From the NCBI GenBank assembly GCA_020354025.1, contig CP070638.1, forward strand, positions 749,906-813,905: 64,000 bases of DNA, written 5' to 3'. Source of the stretch: Fidelibacterota bacterium (lineage in GTDB: Bacteria > Fidelibacterota > Marinisomatia > SCGC-AAA003-L08 > TS1B11). How positions within the stretch are numbered: the first letter of the stretch is position 1; every line of letters starts with the position of its first letter. A model generated the notes under the pieces. That model was given only the letters and a program-made list of their open reading frames with translations. It did no database searches and was not told the DNA's origin. A program made the position numbers and the translations under genes. This document shows positions 10,959 to 20,573 of the stretch, in pieces.

Positions 10959-12197
10959 TCAACCTACCTTCACCCACCTTACGATCTCGGGCAGGGTGAT
11001 TCGCTTGCCGTAGAGCAGGATGGCCGTGCGGAAGATGACCCCCGCCCAGCGCATCATCAGCAACGTGAACAAGGCCAGTACCAGCGCCGTGCCTGCCACT
11101 TCCCACCAGGGCACTTTGGTTACTTCCAGACGGATGATCATCAGGAAGGGCGTCAGGGGCGGGAAGAATGAGGCAATCCGCACCACCAAGGCTTCGGGGT
11201 GGATTATCACATAAGACGAGAATACCAAGGGCAGGATGGGGATCAGGGACAGCAGCCCCACTACCTGCTGGGCCTCCTGCTCGGTCTCGAACAGGCTACC
11301 TACCGAGGCGTAGATGGCGGCGTAGAAGAAGTAACCCAGAATTGCATATAAGATAAAGTATCCCGCTCCCCCGGCGGAGATCAGCTCCACCCCCCGCCCC
11401 ACTCCGGCCAGGGAAGCTACCAGCAGGTAGATGGCTATCTGGGTCAGTCCCACCAGACCCAAACCCAGGATCTTACCCGTCATAAGGTCCCGGCTGGTAA
11501 TGGACGACAGCAGCATTTCCACCACCCGGCTGCCCCGCTCGGTGATGATACTGCGCATGAGGATCTGAGATGAGAAAAAGACCGCGAAGAACAGGATCAT
11601 GACATATATGATGGGGGTCATGAATGCCTGCATTTCATCTATGGCGGACAGGCTTTTCCCCTTGCTGGCATAGCTGGTCCAGGCGATATCCTGGTTGAGG
11701 GTCGCAAGCAATTCGGGATCGACCCGATGGCTCTGAAATGCCGCCTGGGTCCATACGCTCTGAACCGCCCGGCGCAGCTGCTCCTGCTCGAATACGCGCC
11801 CCTGATCCCGGGTGACGTAGCTCACCTCTCCTTTTGTGATAAACTCCGGCTCGATCACCAGGTAGGCCTCGATAACACCGGCCTCCAGCAGGGCTATCGC
11901 TTCCGCCCGCTGCCCGTGCCGGCTTTCGCTTTGCAGAATCCAACGAGGATAGAGTGGAATGCCGTCAGAGGTGTTATGGCGCTCATCCAAAAGCTGGCCG
12001 ATCTGCCCAGCCCACTCCCCTGATGCGTCAACAATAGCCAGTTCAAGACCCCGCACATCACTCTCATCTATCAGCAGCATCGGCAGGTACATCATACCCA
12101 CAATCAGCAGCGGCATGAGGAGCGTGGAGATGAGAAAGAATTTCGAGCGGATGCGGATGGTATATTCCCACCGCGCCACCAGCCAGGCCGCATTCAC
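10959..12197 (-). CDS. ABC-2 type exporter permease (NatB/YhaP-like)
   Basis: Membrane half of an ABC exporter. The 412-residue protein has one N-terminal transmembrane helix (about 20-42), a long extracytoplasmic domain (about 45-180) and five or six helices in the C-terminal half. This is the ABC-2 membrane layout of NatB and its relatives, which export sodium or other small substrates. It starts with GTG, and that GTGA overlaps the stop of the ATPase gene, so translation is coupled. Substrate cannot be read from sequence; NatAB-type sodium or drug efflux is the nearest model. Confidence 0.85.
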   Translation of the reverse strand: MNAAWLVARWEYTIRIRSKFFLISTLLMPLLIVGMMYLPMLLIDESDVRGLELAIVDASGEWAGQIGQLLDERHNTSDGIPLYPRWILQSESRHGQRAEAIALLEAGVIEAYLVIEPEFITKGEVSYVTRDQGRVFEQEQLRRAVQSVWTQAAFQSHRVDPELLATLNQDIAWTSYASKGKSLSAIDEMQAFMTPIIYVMILFFAVFFSSQILMRSIITERGSRVVEMLLSSITSRDLMTGKILGLGLVGLTQIAIYLLVASLAGVGRGVELISAGGAGYFILYAILGYFFYAAIYASVGSLFETEQEAQQVVGLLSLIPILPLVFSSYVIIHPEALVVRIASFFPPLTPFLMIIRLEVTKVPWWEVAGTALVLALFTLLMMRWAGVIFRTAILLYGKRITLPEIVRWVKVG

Positions 12198-13102
12198 TCT
12201 AGTCCCCCCTTAACGGCCTTAATGAAAATCTCCTCCAATGTGGATTCCCGCACTTTGAACTCCAGCACCCGGCCCAGGTCCATCAGCCCTTTAAGGGTTG
12301 GTGCCAAACCCCGCTTGAGTTCACCTGCAACGGTGCTGTCCCTGGTTTCCGGGGCGGCCAACCAGCGATCAACGCCCTCAGGGATGCTCCTATCGAAGGT
12401 TACCTCCACGCGTTGCTCGCTATGGGCACCCTTGACATCTACCAGGCTGCCCTCCAGCACTACCCGCCCCCGGTCAATGAGGCAGATAGCCTGGCAGAGA
12501 CGCTCCACCTGTTCCATCTGGTGGGAAGAGAGTAGGATGGTGGCACCCCCGGCCTGGAGTTCGGTTATGATTTCTTTCAGGACGATCTGGTTCACAGGGT
12601 CCAAACCGACGAAGGGTTCGTCGAGGATCACAACCTCCGGCTCATGGACGATGGCAGCAATGAACTGAGCCTTCTGCTGGTTGCCTTTGGAAAGCGTCTG
12701 GATATTTTTCTGGGCGTAGTCCTGAAGCTCGAACCGTTCCAGGTAGGCATCCACCCGACCGGCTGCTTCGGAGAATGTCAGTCCCTTCAGCCGGGCCAGG
12801 TAGACGAGCGTCTCCCGAAGGCGGGTCTTCTGATATAGACCCCGTTCCTCTGGTAGATACCCAAACCTTCGGCTTTCCAATCGGGTTATGGGTTGTCCCT
12901 GGTATTGGACTTCCCCATTATCCGCGCCCAAGATACCCATGACAATACGGATGATGGTGGTCTTCCCCGCCCCATTGGGACCCAGCAGTCCGAAGCTGGC
13001 TCCTGGCGCTACTTTGAACGAGACATCATCAACCGCAACGAGGCCATTGAAGTTCTTCACCAGGCGGCTAATGTCGAGACCCTGGCTGTCGCTGGGAGGC
13101 AT
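12194..13102 (-). CDS. ABC exporter ATP-binding protein (NatA-like)
   Basis: ATPase subunit that powers the permease encoded directly downstream. The 302-residue protein has Walker A GPNGAGKTT (about 39-47), the signature LSKGNQQKAQ (with K in place of the usual G of LSGGQ), Walker B VVILDEPFVGLDP and the H-loop LLSSHQMEQVE. The signature SKGNQQK and a C-terminal extension of about 80 residues after the nucleotide-binding domain are typical of the NatA/YhaQ group. A 4-base overlap with the permease and a 5-base gap from the alkaline phosphatase gene suggest one transcript. Confidence 0.9.
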   Translation of the reverse strand: MPPSDSQGLDISRLVKNFNGLVAVDDVSFKVAPGASFGLLGPNGAGKTTIIRIVMGILGADNGEVQYQGQPITRLESRRFGYLPEERGLYQKTRLRETLVYLARLKGLTFSEAAGRVDAYLERFELQDYAQKNIQTLSKGNQQKAQFIAAIVHEPEVVILDEPFVGLDPVNQIVLKEIITELQAGGATILLSSHQMEQVERLCQAICLIDRGRVVLEGSLVDVKGAHSEQRVEVTFDRSIPEGVDRWLAAPETRDSTVAGELKRGLAPTLKGLMDLGRVLEFKVRESTLEEIFIKAVKGGLE

Positions 13103-13107
13103 AGGGT

Positions 13108-14187
13108 TTAACGGGATGTGACGTACTTAATTAAAGTCCGGCCGATGAAGGTGTTGTCCACTACCGCGTCAAACGCTTCTCCGCCCGGCCCGGTGGCAAA
13201 GATGGGCACCAGGTTACCGGTATGACTTTTGGTGATCCAGGCAGCGACCAGGCCGTTATCCGTTTCCCCTTCTCGTAAGGCTAATCCCCCGGTCTCATGA
13301 TCGGCTACCAGCACCACTAGGACCTGCGGATGGGCCGCCTGGTAGGCAAGCAGCGCGTTGATCAGATAGTTAAGTGAGGCCATCTCGCCTTTGACATAAT
13401 CATGGTCGTTATCGTGGCCACCCCAGTCCACCTGACTCTCCTCAACCATAAGGAAGAAACCGTCGGGATCACTTTCGAGGATCTCCAGCGCTCTAAGGGC
13501 CATGGCTGTGGTAGTAGGCTGCCGCCCCTCATTTGACGGCGGCAGACCACTTTCAGCAAACAGTCCGACTACCGGGCGGTTTGCGTTGATGGGTTCTTCA
13601 AGACTAGCTACGACCTGCACGCCACGGGTGGCCATGGCATCCAATAGGTCCGCATCCTGCTCTCCCCCTTCAGCTTTGGATTGAAAATACTTGCGGCCGC
13701 CACCAAATAGGACCATGACTCCCGCCTGAGTAAGCTGCCGGGCGATCTCGTCGTGCCTACTACGAGAATCGACGTGCGTGGCGAAGGCAGCGGGCGTGGC
13801 GCTGGTTATGGTGGAGGTAGCAACCAATCCCGTAGCCAGGCCTTTCTCACGGGCATACTCCAGGACTGTCTTGAGAGGCTGCCTATTATTGTCCACTGCG
13901 ATAGCACCTTTGTAGGTTTTTACGCCCGTGGCCAGGGCGGTACTGCCAGCAGCTGAGTCAGTTACTTTCGCCTTATCAGAGGGATGAGTAGCCATAAGCC
14001 CTACGTGCTGGAACGCGACTGGTGCATAACGTTCGTTATGATAATATGAGAGAGTGTGTTGGCCGATACCCGTCCCATCAGCGATAACAAGCACAATAGA
14101 GTGCGGGAGGTCCTGGCCGATTGACCGAGCCAGCAGAACAGCCACTAACGTCAGAATAAGTAGTGATCTATGCTTTGATTGTCCCAT
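13108..14187 (-). CDS. Exported alkaline phosphatase (PhoA superfamily)
   Basis: Hydrolyses phosphate monoesters outside the cytoplasm. The 359-residue protein has an N-terminal signal peptide (about 1-24), the first metal-binding segment VIADGTGIG, the catalytic Ser in TDSAAGSTALATG (DSAAxxTA pattern), the metal-binding segment ESQVDWGGHDND and DHETGG near residue 300. All metal-binding elements appear present. It is shorter than E. coli PhoA (471) because the surface insertions are reduced, a form common in marine and soil bacteria. No Pho box was recognised. It precedes the NatAB-like genes with only five bases between them. Confidence 0.9.
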   Translation of the reverse strand: MGQSKHRSLLILTLVAVLLARSIGQDLPHSIVLVIADGTGIGQHTLSYYHNERYAPVAFQHVGLMATHPSDKAKVTDSAAGSTALATGVKTYKGAIAVDNNRQPLKTVLEYAREKGLATGLVATSTITSATPAAFATHVDSRSRHDEIARQLTQAGVMVLFGGGRKYFQSKAEGGEQDADLLDAMATRGVQVVASLEEPINANRPVVGLFAESGLPPSNEGRQPTTTAMALRALEILESDPDGFFLMVEESQVDWGGHDNDHDYVKGEMASLNYLINALLAYQAAHPQVLVVLVADHETGGLALREGETDNGLVAAWITKSHTGNLVPIFATGPGGEAFDAVVDNTFIGRTLIKYVTSR

Positions 14188-14281
14188 CCGTCCTATCTGG
14201 TTTCAAGAGTATTGGCTCATTGGTTACAACCTAGCTGAATAGTAACCGTCACTGCTGACGACTTGGCGGCACAGCCCGGTA

Positions 14282-15490
14282 TCAGGTAATCTTCAAAAAC
14301 CGTCGCTTGCCTACTTTGACAGTACCCGTTGTGCCTTTCCTGACGGCAAAGTTTGGATCGTTGATCACCTCATCATCAAGGCGCACGGCCCCCTGAGAAA
14401 TCAGTCGTCGCCCCTCGCCGTTGGTAGCAACCAAGCCCGCATCCTTCAGCACCTGTACCAGAAAGACCTCATTGGACTTCATCTGATATTCGGGCATTTC
14501 CTCCGGCAGCTCCTTCTGTATGAACAGCCGGTCGAAGGCCTGCTCTGCTTCGCAGGCGACGTCATCGTTGTGGTAGAGGGCAACGATCTCCCGGGCCAGC
14601 CGGCGCTTGGCATCCCTGGGATTTGCCTTTGCACCATCCAAGCCACTACGCAGAGATTCTAGATCACCAGTCGTAATATCGGTACAATATTCGAAGTAGG
14701 GAACGATCAGTGTATCGGGAATGGACATGGTCTTCCCGTACATCTGATCCGGGGGATCGGTGAGGGCAATGTAGTTATCCAGGGACTTAGACATCTTCTC
14801 CTTGCCGTCGGTCCCCTCAATTAGCGGGGTGATAATCACTACCTGAGGTGTTTGCTCGTATTCCCGTTGGAAGTCCCGAGCTACCAGCAGGTTGAAGGTC
14901 TGGTCGGTGCCACCAAGCTCAACGTCGGCCTCCAGCGCTACCGAATCATATGCCTGGGCTACTGGGTATAACAGCTCATGGAGGGAAATGGGGGTGCCGG
15001 CCTGAAAGCGATTGGTGAAGTCATCCCGCTCCAGCATCCGGGCGACGGTGATATGGGAGGTCAGCCGGATCAGGTCGGCGAAGTCGAGCTGACCGAGCCA
15101 TTCGGAATTGTAGATGATCCGCAGCCGATCCTCTCTCAGCACCAGTGTGGCCTGCTCATAGTAGCTCTGTCCGTTCTTGCGGGTCTCTTCCAATGTGAGG
15201 GGCGGGCGGGTTTTGTTGCGACCACTGGGATCGCCGATCATGGCGGTAAAATCGCCCACTACCAGGATAGCCTCGTGGCCGAGATCCTGGAAATGCCTCA
15301 GCTTGCGCAGAACCACCGCATGGCCCAGGTGCAGATCAGGCCGGCTGGGGTCGCAGCCCAGCTTGACCTTGAGCGGACATTTCGATTGGCGCGACTGTTC
15401 CAGCTTCAGGATCAGCTCTTCCTCGGGTATAATCCGTTCCACCCCCCGCTTGAGGAGGTCCATCTGCTCATTAACAGTAGGGAATGCCAT
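14282..15490 (-). CDS. tyrS: Tyrosyl-tRNA synthetase
   Basis: Charges tRNA-Tyr. The 402-residue class I synthetase has HIGH as HLGH (in PDLHLGHAVVLRKL), KMSKS in GKEKMSKSLDN, the tyrosine-recognition segment around QAYDSVALEADVELGGTDQ, and a C-terminal S4 RNA-binding domain (about 335-400, with RRLISQGAVRLDDEVI). The order and the LGGTDQ motif match the TyrZ-like subgroup. The start codon lies six bases downstream of the smpB stop, so both genes are likely expressed together. Confidence 0.96.
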   Translation of the reverse strand: MAFPTVNEQMDLLKRGVERIIPEEELILKLEQSRQSKCPLKVKLGCDPSRPDLHLGHAVVLRKLRHFQDLGHEAILVVGDFTAMIGDPSGRNKTRPPLTLEETRKNGQSYYEQATLVLREDRLRIIYNSEWLGQLDFADLIRLTSHITVARMLERDDFTNRFQAGTPISLHELLYPVAQAYDSVALEADVELGGTDQTFNLLVARDFQREYEQTPQVVIITPLIEGTDGKEKMSKSLDNYIALTDPPDQMYGKTMSIPDTLIVPYFEYCTDITTGDLESLRSGLDGAKANPRDAKRRLAREIVALYHNDDVACEAEQAFDRLFIQKELPEEMPEYQMKSNEVFLVQVLKDAGLVATNGEGRRLISQGAVRLDDEVINDPNFAVRKGTTGTVKVGKRRFLKIT

Positions 15491-15496
15491 TGACTA

Positions 15497-15955
15497 TCAA
15501 CCCTTATGCCTCTGTTTTACTTCCCGCTCGATCTGGCGCTTTATATTACGCTCGGCGATATCGCGCCGCTTATCGTGCAGCTGCTTGCCAACGCAGACAG
15601 CGAGCTCCACCTTGGCCCATCCCTCCCGGAAGTAGATCGACAGGGGAATGAGGGTCTGCCCCTTGATCTCAGCGGCTTTGCGCAGCTTGCGCAGCTCCCG
15701 GTGGTTAAGCAACAGCTTGCGGTCCCTGAGGTTATCGTGGCTTTCATGGCCTGCATGAGAGTAATCCCCGATATGAACACTCACCAGGTACAGCTCCCGG
15801 TCGCGGAAACTGGCGTACCCATCGGACAGGCTCACCCTAGTCTCCCGCAACGCCTTCACTTCCGTACCCAGCAAGGCCAGACCAGCCTCGTAGGTTTCCA
15901 GGATATGATACTGATGACGGGCTTTTCGATTGGTTGCGACAACACGTTTTTCCAC
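15497..15955 (-). CDS. smpB: SsrA-binding protein SmpB
   Basis: Partner of tmRNA in rescuing stalled ribosomes. The 152-residue protein shows the family sequence from NRKARHQYHILETYEAGLALLGTEVKALR, then ASFRDRELYLVSVHI, the KLLLNHRELRKL core and a lysine/arginine-rich C-terminal tail that enters the empty mRNA channel. It starts with GTG. The gene sits six bases upstream of tyrS. I looked for ssrA in the 281-base gap upstream (15956-16236) and saw no typical tmRNA ends. Confidence 0.96.
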   Translation of the reverse strand: MEKRVVATNRKARHQYHILETYEAGLALLGTEVKALRETRVSLSDGYASFRDRELYLVSVHIGDYSHAGHESHDNLRDRKLLLNHRELRKLRKAAEIKGQTLIPLSIYFREGWAKVELAVCVGKQLHDKRRDIAERNIKRQIEREVKQRHKG

Positions 15956-16236
15956 TGTAGCTCCAGGGCGGGTGAATTTAGACGCCGGACGGAAGATCCT
16001 TCAAGGGGAATCCAGCCTTCGGAATGGCTCCTTCTTTCAGTGGCTCCCAATAATTGCAGAAAGTAGTGGAGAATGAAAAGTGAGGGTAAAGGGGCGAGGT
16101 GTACGTAAAGAAATCATGCTGAGGTTCCCCGGGACCAAATCCTGACCGGTGAGCTCGTATCCGTCCGAAACGCCTACTTTTTACTGAAGATACCAGCCTT
16201 AGGAGTAAACTGCTATCATCCATCTCTCTGCAACTG

Positions 16237-17304
16237 TCAACTGCCCATGTAAAAGCCTGCCCCCTTGGTACTCAGCCGGATACGAAGCAGGTACATATCA
16301 GCGGTGATGTAGAGCGTGGAGCCGTCGTCACCAAAGGCGCAGTTGGCCGTAGCCTGCCCGGTCACGATGGTGCCAAGATGGGTACCGTCGGGACTGAAGA
16401 CTAGCACGCCGCCGGGGCCGGTGGCAAAGAGGTTGCCGCCCCTATCTATCTTTAGACCGTCTGGCAATCCAGGTCGTTTACCAATCCATTCCGTCACGTC
16501 GTAAAATATCCGTCCATTAGTGATACTGCCATCGGACTGTACATCATATGCCATCCACAACGATCGTTGCGGGTCGGAGTTAGCCACGTAGAGAACCTTC
16601 TCATCAGGTGAGAAGGCTATGCCGTTGGGACGTGACAGCTCCTTTGTCAGCAGCGTCAACCGGCCATCCCTGGACAGCCGGTAGACGCCCTGGAAGTCGA
16701 GTTCCCGGGCCGGATCATCGACGTTCTTTTCCAGCCCATAGGGAGGATCGGTAAAATACAGGTCGCCGCTGCTGTGGTAGACGGCGTCGTTGGGACTGTT
16801 GAGACGCTTGTCCTGGTAGTGGTCAGCCAAGGTGATGTACCTAGGTTCGGGCTGTTCCAGGGGCGCATCGAGGCGAGCCATGCGCCGGTCGCCATGCTGG
16901 CATAACACCAGCCGACCTTCGGGATCCAGCAGTAGACCGTTGGAACCCACTTCACCCCCGCGCGGTGTGGTCCCGGTGTATCCTGAGGGCTTAAGGAACA
17001 AGCTCAGATCCTCTCCCTCCTTCCATTTGAAGATCGAATTGGGAGGAATGTCTGAAAAGAGCAGGTACTTGCCCTTGGGGACCCAGACCGGCCCCTCCGA
17101 CCAGTCAAATCCTTCGGCCAGCACCTCGAGCCCGGCGTCCATCGGGACGAGTTCGTCCATTCTCGGATCAAGCCGCTCGATGCTACCGATGGTGCGGTAG
17201 TACTGACTTCCTATTGAAGCGTCGGACTTTTCTTTATTTGTGCAACCAGCGCAGAGAGCAGCCAAAAAGGCCAGTATTGCAGTGTTCGTGAGTGTATATA
17301 ACAT
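16237..17304 (-). CDS. SMP-30/gluconolactonase-family lipoprotein
   Basis: Predicted exported six-bladed beta-propeller lactonase that opens sugar lactones to aldonic acids. The 355-residue protein has a lipobox ending LAALCAGC, a Glu-containing first blade EGFDWSEGPVWV (metal ligand Glu), the segment LNSPNDAVYHSSGDLYFTDPPYGL with the Asn and Asp ligands, and RPNGIAFSPDEKVLYV. These are the SGL-domain hallmarks. Lipidation places it outside the cytoplasm. It resembles the second SMP-30 protein at 38374-39282, which lies in the polysaccharide cluster. It stands alone here, with two tRNA-Ser genes upstream on the same strand. Confidence 0.88.
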   Translation of the reverse strand: MLYTLTNTAILAFLAALCAGCTNKEKSDASIGSQYYRTIGSIERLDPRMDELVPMDAGLEVLAEGFDWSEGPVWVPKGKYLLFSDIPPNSIFKWKEGEDLSLFLKPSGYTGTTPRGGEVGSNGLLLDPEGRLVLCQHGDRRMARLDAPLEQPEPRYITLADHYQDKRLNSPNDAVYHSSGDLYFTDPPYGLEKNVDDPARELDFQGVYRLSRDGRLTLLTKELSRPNGIAFSPDEKVLYVANSDPQRSLWMAYDVQSDGSITNGRIFYDVTEWIGKRPGLPDGLKIDRGGNLFATGPGGVLVFSPDGTHLGTIVTGQATANCAFGDDGSTLYITADMYLLRIRLSTKGAGFYMGS

Positions 17305-17526
17305 GTACCGCTACTCCTATTTTCATGCCCGGGATTCGAAGTGATAGACTAGGCCCTTTAGATACACCAGGATGGCTGGTTGGTTAGCCCGCACAAAGGC
17401 ACATACAGCTGTATAAACGAATACGTCCGCCATAAAATAGAGGTGCTACTATCTAACACATCACCTCACCTCAGCCCTCCCTGCGACTGAACAATAAGGG
17501 ATCATTTAACCGGATTGGTCTTGATG

Positions 17527-17614
17527 CGGAGAGGGAGGGATTCGAACCCTCGACCCGGGATTACCGAGCACTCGCGTTCCAGGCGAGCTCCTTAAGCCAC
17601 TCGGACACCTCTCC
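17527..17614 (-). tRNA. tRNA-Ser (anticodon GGA)
   Basis: An 88-base class II tRNA with a seven-pair acceptor stem (GGAGAGG/CCTCTCC), the D-loop sequence GAGTGG, an anticodon stem-loop CTCGC-CTGGAAC-GCGAG giving GGA, a long variable arm typical of serine, and the T-arm GGTTCGAATCC. The discriminator base is G and CCA is not encoded. It lies 140 bases from a second tRNA-Ser on the same strand. Confidence 0.95.
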
Positions 17615-17754
17615 TAGCCTGTGAAATTTAGTCGTTTATCCAAGATTAAGTCAATTACCCCTGGGCGAAAGGATAGCCCGGCATCTTGCCGATGCGCTAC
17701 CTGGAATTCCCCCGTCCAACGACGATAAGCGGGACCGTAAGGAGATCAGGTGTG

Positions 17755-17842
17755 CGGAGGAGGAGGGATTCGAACCCCCGGACCGGGGATACCGGTCAAC
17801 GGTTTTCAAGACCGCCGCTTTCGACCACTCAGCCACTCCTCC
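17755..17842 (-). tRNA. tRNA-Ser (anticodon UGA)
   Basis: An 88-base class II tRNA with acceptor stem GGAGGAG/CTCCTCC, anticodon loop CTTGAAA giving TGA, a GC-rich variable arm and the T-arm GGTTCGAATCC; discriminator G, no encoded CCA. The short coding frame over it on the minus strand is a shadow. Confidence 0.95.
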
Positions 17843-17970
17843 AAAACCAGGCAGCAGTGTATATTAAAGGCAAACAGACCCAGCGTTCAACTATCTAATT
17901 ACGCCTGAACGCAAAGTATATCGAACTTTCAGCCCAGTTTGACGGCGCCGCGACACCCGGGCAGCACTTC

Positions 17971-19239
17971 CTAATGAGCAGTCTGTTGCCGAAAGATGAT
18001 CCTGATGTCATTCACATTCGTACCGGTAGGCCCTGTTTTGATAAGATCACCCAGTTCTGAGAAGAATGTGTACGCATCGTTGTTATCCAGCAAGGCCTGC
18101 GGTTCAAGTCCCCGGAGTGCCGCCCGCTCCAGTGTGTCCGGTGTCACGATTGCGCCGGCGGCATCCCCGGTGCCATCGATGCCATCAGTGTCAGCGGCCA
18201 GGGCGTAGATGCCCGGTTCTCCGCGGAGCGCCATAGCCAGGGTCAGCAGGAATTCCAGGTTTGGCCCACCCCGACCCTTACCACGAACAATGACCGTCGT
18301 CTCACCACCGGTGAGCGAAGCCTGACCGGACAAGAGCCTTTTTGCTTGTTCTGCGCAATCCAGTGCCACCAGCTGCGACTCGCCTTCGATCCGATCATCT
18401 GCCGCCTGGGTATCGAATCCCTGTGCCCGGAGTACTCCCGCTGCTGCCTCCAGCGCCTGAGCAGCGGTTACTATCAATCGGTTCTCAACTCGCCGGAAAA
18501 TAGTCGCGCCGGGTTTCGGTGACTCATCAACATCACCAATAACACCTGCTTCAAGATGAGCCCTTACGGACGGAGCATCTATATCATACCGGTCCAGAAC
18601 AGCCAGGGCATCGGCATAGGTACCAGGATCAGGTACGGTCGGCCCTGAAGCAATCACCGAGAGATCATCACCTACTACGTCGGAGACGATCAGGCTCAGA
18701 ACTTGAGCCGGTTGGGCCGCTGCTGCCAAACGGCCTCCTTTAACACCGGAAACGTGCTTGCGTACCGTGTTCAATTCACCGATGGTGGCACCGGACTTAA
18801 GCAGGAGTTTCGTCAACTCCATCTTCTGTCCAAGGCTGATGCCGTGGGGCAGCGATAACAGAGCTGAGCCTCCACCGGAGATCAGGCAAAGCACGAGATC
18901 ATCAGAAGTCAATCCCTTAACTGTGCTCAGCACCTCACGGGTAGCCTCCACGCCAGCTTGATCGGGGATCGGATGCCCCGCCTCGAGCACGCGAATTCGT
19001 CGCAGTCCATCCTCGCCGATGTGGCCATAGGGAGTGATTACTACACCAGAAGCTGTTTCCTGCCAGGCATCTTCCACCGCTAGAGCCATCCGGCTGGCAG
19101 CTTTTCCCGCACCCACCACTACAACCCGACCCATCGGCCGCGGCGGCAGGTGTTCAACAACAGCTCGGTCGGGCTGCGCAGCCTCAACTGCAGCTTCGAA
19201 CGTCAGGACGAGGAGTTTACGGGGAGTGTCTGCTTGCAC
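17971..19239 (-). CDS. Glycerate 2-kinase (GckA/MOFRL family)
   Basis: Phosphorylates D-glycerate to 2-phosphoglycerate. The 422-residue protein has the N-terminal DUF4147 domain with VVVGAGKAASRMA (catalytic Lys region), LISGGGSALLSLP and the C-terminal MOFRL domain with LTGGETTVIVRGKGRGGPNLE and AADTDGIDGTGDAAGA. It starts with GTG (a TTG or ATG is not available nearby). It is last in a minus-strand run after a CstA-like transporter and a glyoxylate-type aminotransferase; together they would turn glyoxylate- or serine-derived carbon into glycolytic 2-phosphoglycerate, although a hydroxypyruvate reductase is not in the window. Confidence 0.92.
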   Translation of the reverse strand: MQADTPRKLLVLTFEAAVEAAQPDRAVVEHLPPRPMGRVVVVGAGKAASRMALAVEDAWQETASGVVITPYGHIGEDGLRRIRVLEAGHPIPDQAGVEATREVLSTVKGLTSDDLVLCLISGGGSALLSLPHGISLGQKMELTKLLLKSGATIGELNTVRKHVSGVKGGRLAAAAQPAQVLSLIVSDVVGDDLSVIASGPTVPDPGTYADALAVLDRYDIDAPSVRAHLEAGVIGDVDESPKPGATIFRRVENRLIVTAAQALEAAAGVLRAQGFDTQAADDRIEGESQLVALDCAEQAKRLLSGQASLTGGETTVIVRGKGRGGPNLEFLLTLAMALRGEPGIYALAADTDGIDGTGDAAGAIVTPDTLERAALRGLEPQALLDNNDAYTFFSELGDLIKTGPTGTNVNDIRIIFRQQTAH

Positions 19240-19284
19240 TCGTCTGGTCAGCTTGATTAACTCGCTACCTGCTCGAGAAATCCC

Positions 19285-20460
19285 TCATGCCATCTGGCTG
19301 GCGGTGTGCGCTGCCGCTGCTATACTCGCTCCCCGCTCAAACTTTGCACCCTGATCGGCCAGGCACTTTTCCAGGGCTGACAGGAACAGCATAACGTTAC
19401 TCAAGGTTGATGAAAAACCCATGAGACCGATGCGCCACGCCTTTCCTTTGAAATCGCCTAGTCCGCCGGCGATCTCGATATTGAACTCGCTCAACAGCTG
19501 GCTGCGAACCGCTGCATCGTCAATACCAGCGGGTACGGCGACGGCGTTAACCATGGGCAGCTCGTATCCCGGCTGGGTAATATAGTCAATACCGATCGCC
19601 GTCAGTCCCGCCCGCAATATTTTATGATTCGCCAGGTGGCGGGCCCAACGGTTTTCCAATCCCTCCTCCTTTACTACCCGCAGAGCTTCCAGCAATGCGT
19701 ATGACATATTGATCGGTGCCGTATGGTGATACCGGTGTTGGGTTCCCCAATATTCGCGGATCACTGACAGGTCCAGGTAGAAACTCTGAATCTTGGTCTT
19801 ACGATTCTCGACCACTTCTATCGCAGCATCACTGAAGGTAACAGGTGCGAGTCCCGGTGGACATGAAATGCACTTCTGCGACCCGGAATAACAGGCGTCA
19901 ATCTGCCAGCCGTCAACGTCGACATTCATTCCGGCCAAGCTGGCGACAGCATCCACCAGTAACAAAGCCCCATGCTCGTGCACTATCCTTGAAATCTCCT
20001 CAATCGGCTGGCCGGCTCCGGTCGAAGTCTCAGCGTGTACCACTCCTACTACCTTGGCCGGTTTTTTTTCTAGTGCCGACTCAATCTGTTCAGGAAGAAA
20101 AACCTTCCCCCATTCCACTTCGATTATGGATACATCCGCGCCACAGCGCTGAGCAACATCGGCCATACGCCTGCTGAAAACGCCATTCACACAGACGAGC
20201 ATCGGATCACCCGGCTCAATAAGGTTGACGACACAGGCTTCCATTCCAGCGCTGCCGCTACCGGACATGGTCAGCGTCAGCTCATTCCTGGTTTGGAACG
20301 TGTATTGGAGCAATTCGCGAATATCGTGCAGTATTTGCATAAACGCCGGATCAAGGTGCCCGACCGTCGGGCGCGAAAGGGCTTCCAGAACCCTGGGCTC
20401 AACATCAGATGGCCCCGGTGCCATGAGTACTCGTTTCAGATTCGTCGGTGATTTTATCAA
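19285..20460 (-). CDS. Alanine--glyoxylate / serine--pyruvate aminotransferase family protein
   Basis: PLP-dependent class V aminotransferase that moves an amino group from alanine or serine to glyoxylate or pyruvate. The 391-residue protein begins with the family segment LMAPGPSDVEPRVLEAL, has the GSGSAGMEACVVNL phosphate-binding region, the Asp-Ala in LLVDAVASLAG and the PLP lysine in YSGSQKCISCPPG. It starts with TTG, supported by AGGAG six bases upstream. It lies between cstA and the glycerate kinase gene. The exact amino donor cannot be read off; serine-glyoxylate activity fits the neighbour best. Confidence 0.9.
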   Translation of the reverse strand: MIKSPTNLKRVLMAPGPSDVEPRVLEALSRPTVGHLDPAFMQILHDIRELLQYTFQTRNELTLTMSGSGSAGMEACVVNLIEPGDPMLVCVNGVFSRRMADVAQRCGADVSIIEVEWGKVFLPEQIESALEKKPAKVVGVVHAETSTGAGQPIEEISRIVHEHGALLLVDAVASLAGMNVDVDGWQIDACYSGSQKCISCPPGLAPVTFSDAAIEVVENRKTKIQSFYLDLSVIREYWGTQHRYHHTAPINMSYALLEALRVVKEEGLENRWARHLANHKILRAGLTAIGIDYITQPGYELPMVNAVAVPAGIDDAAVRSQLLSEFNIEIAGGLGDFKGKAWRIGLMGFSSTLSNVMLFLSALEKCLADQGAKFERGASIAAAAHTASQMA

Positions 20461-20573
20461 TTTCTTCTCCTAGGTGTTATTAGCCACGTAATTGGACTTC
20501 TCCAATATCGTCAGATCGAAAAAAACTTGCAGCCTATTTCTAAAGTGCAATCTCTATTTATAGTTCATCTGTG

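Noticed and set aside
15978..16223. 81-codon minus-strand frame upstream of smpB
   Set aside because: No family features, poor start context; better read as intergenic DNA.
15956..16236. Possible tmRNA (ssrA) next to smpB
   Set aside because: No acceptor-like ends, T-arm or tag reading frame could be found in the gap.
17403..17414. Perfect palindrome ATACAGCTGTAT between the SMP-30 gene and tRNA-Ser
   Set aside because: Single occurrence, no partner site or known operator; likely chance.
17651..17836. Short minus-strand frame beginning MAEWSKAAVLKTVDRYP
   Set aside because: It is the translation of tRNA-Ser, a well-known artefact.
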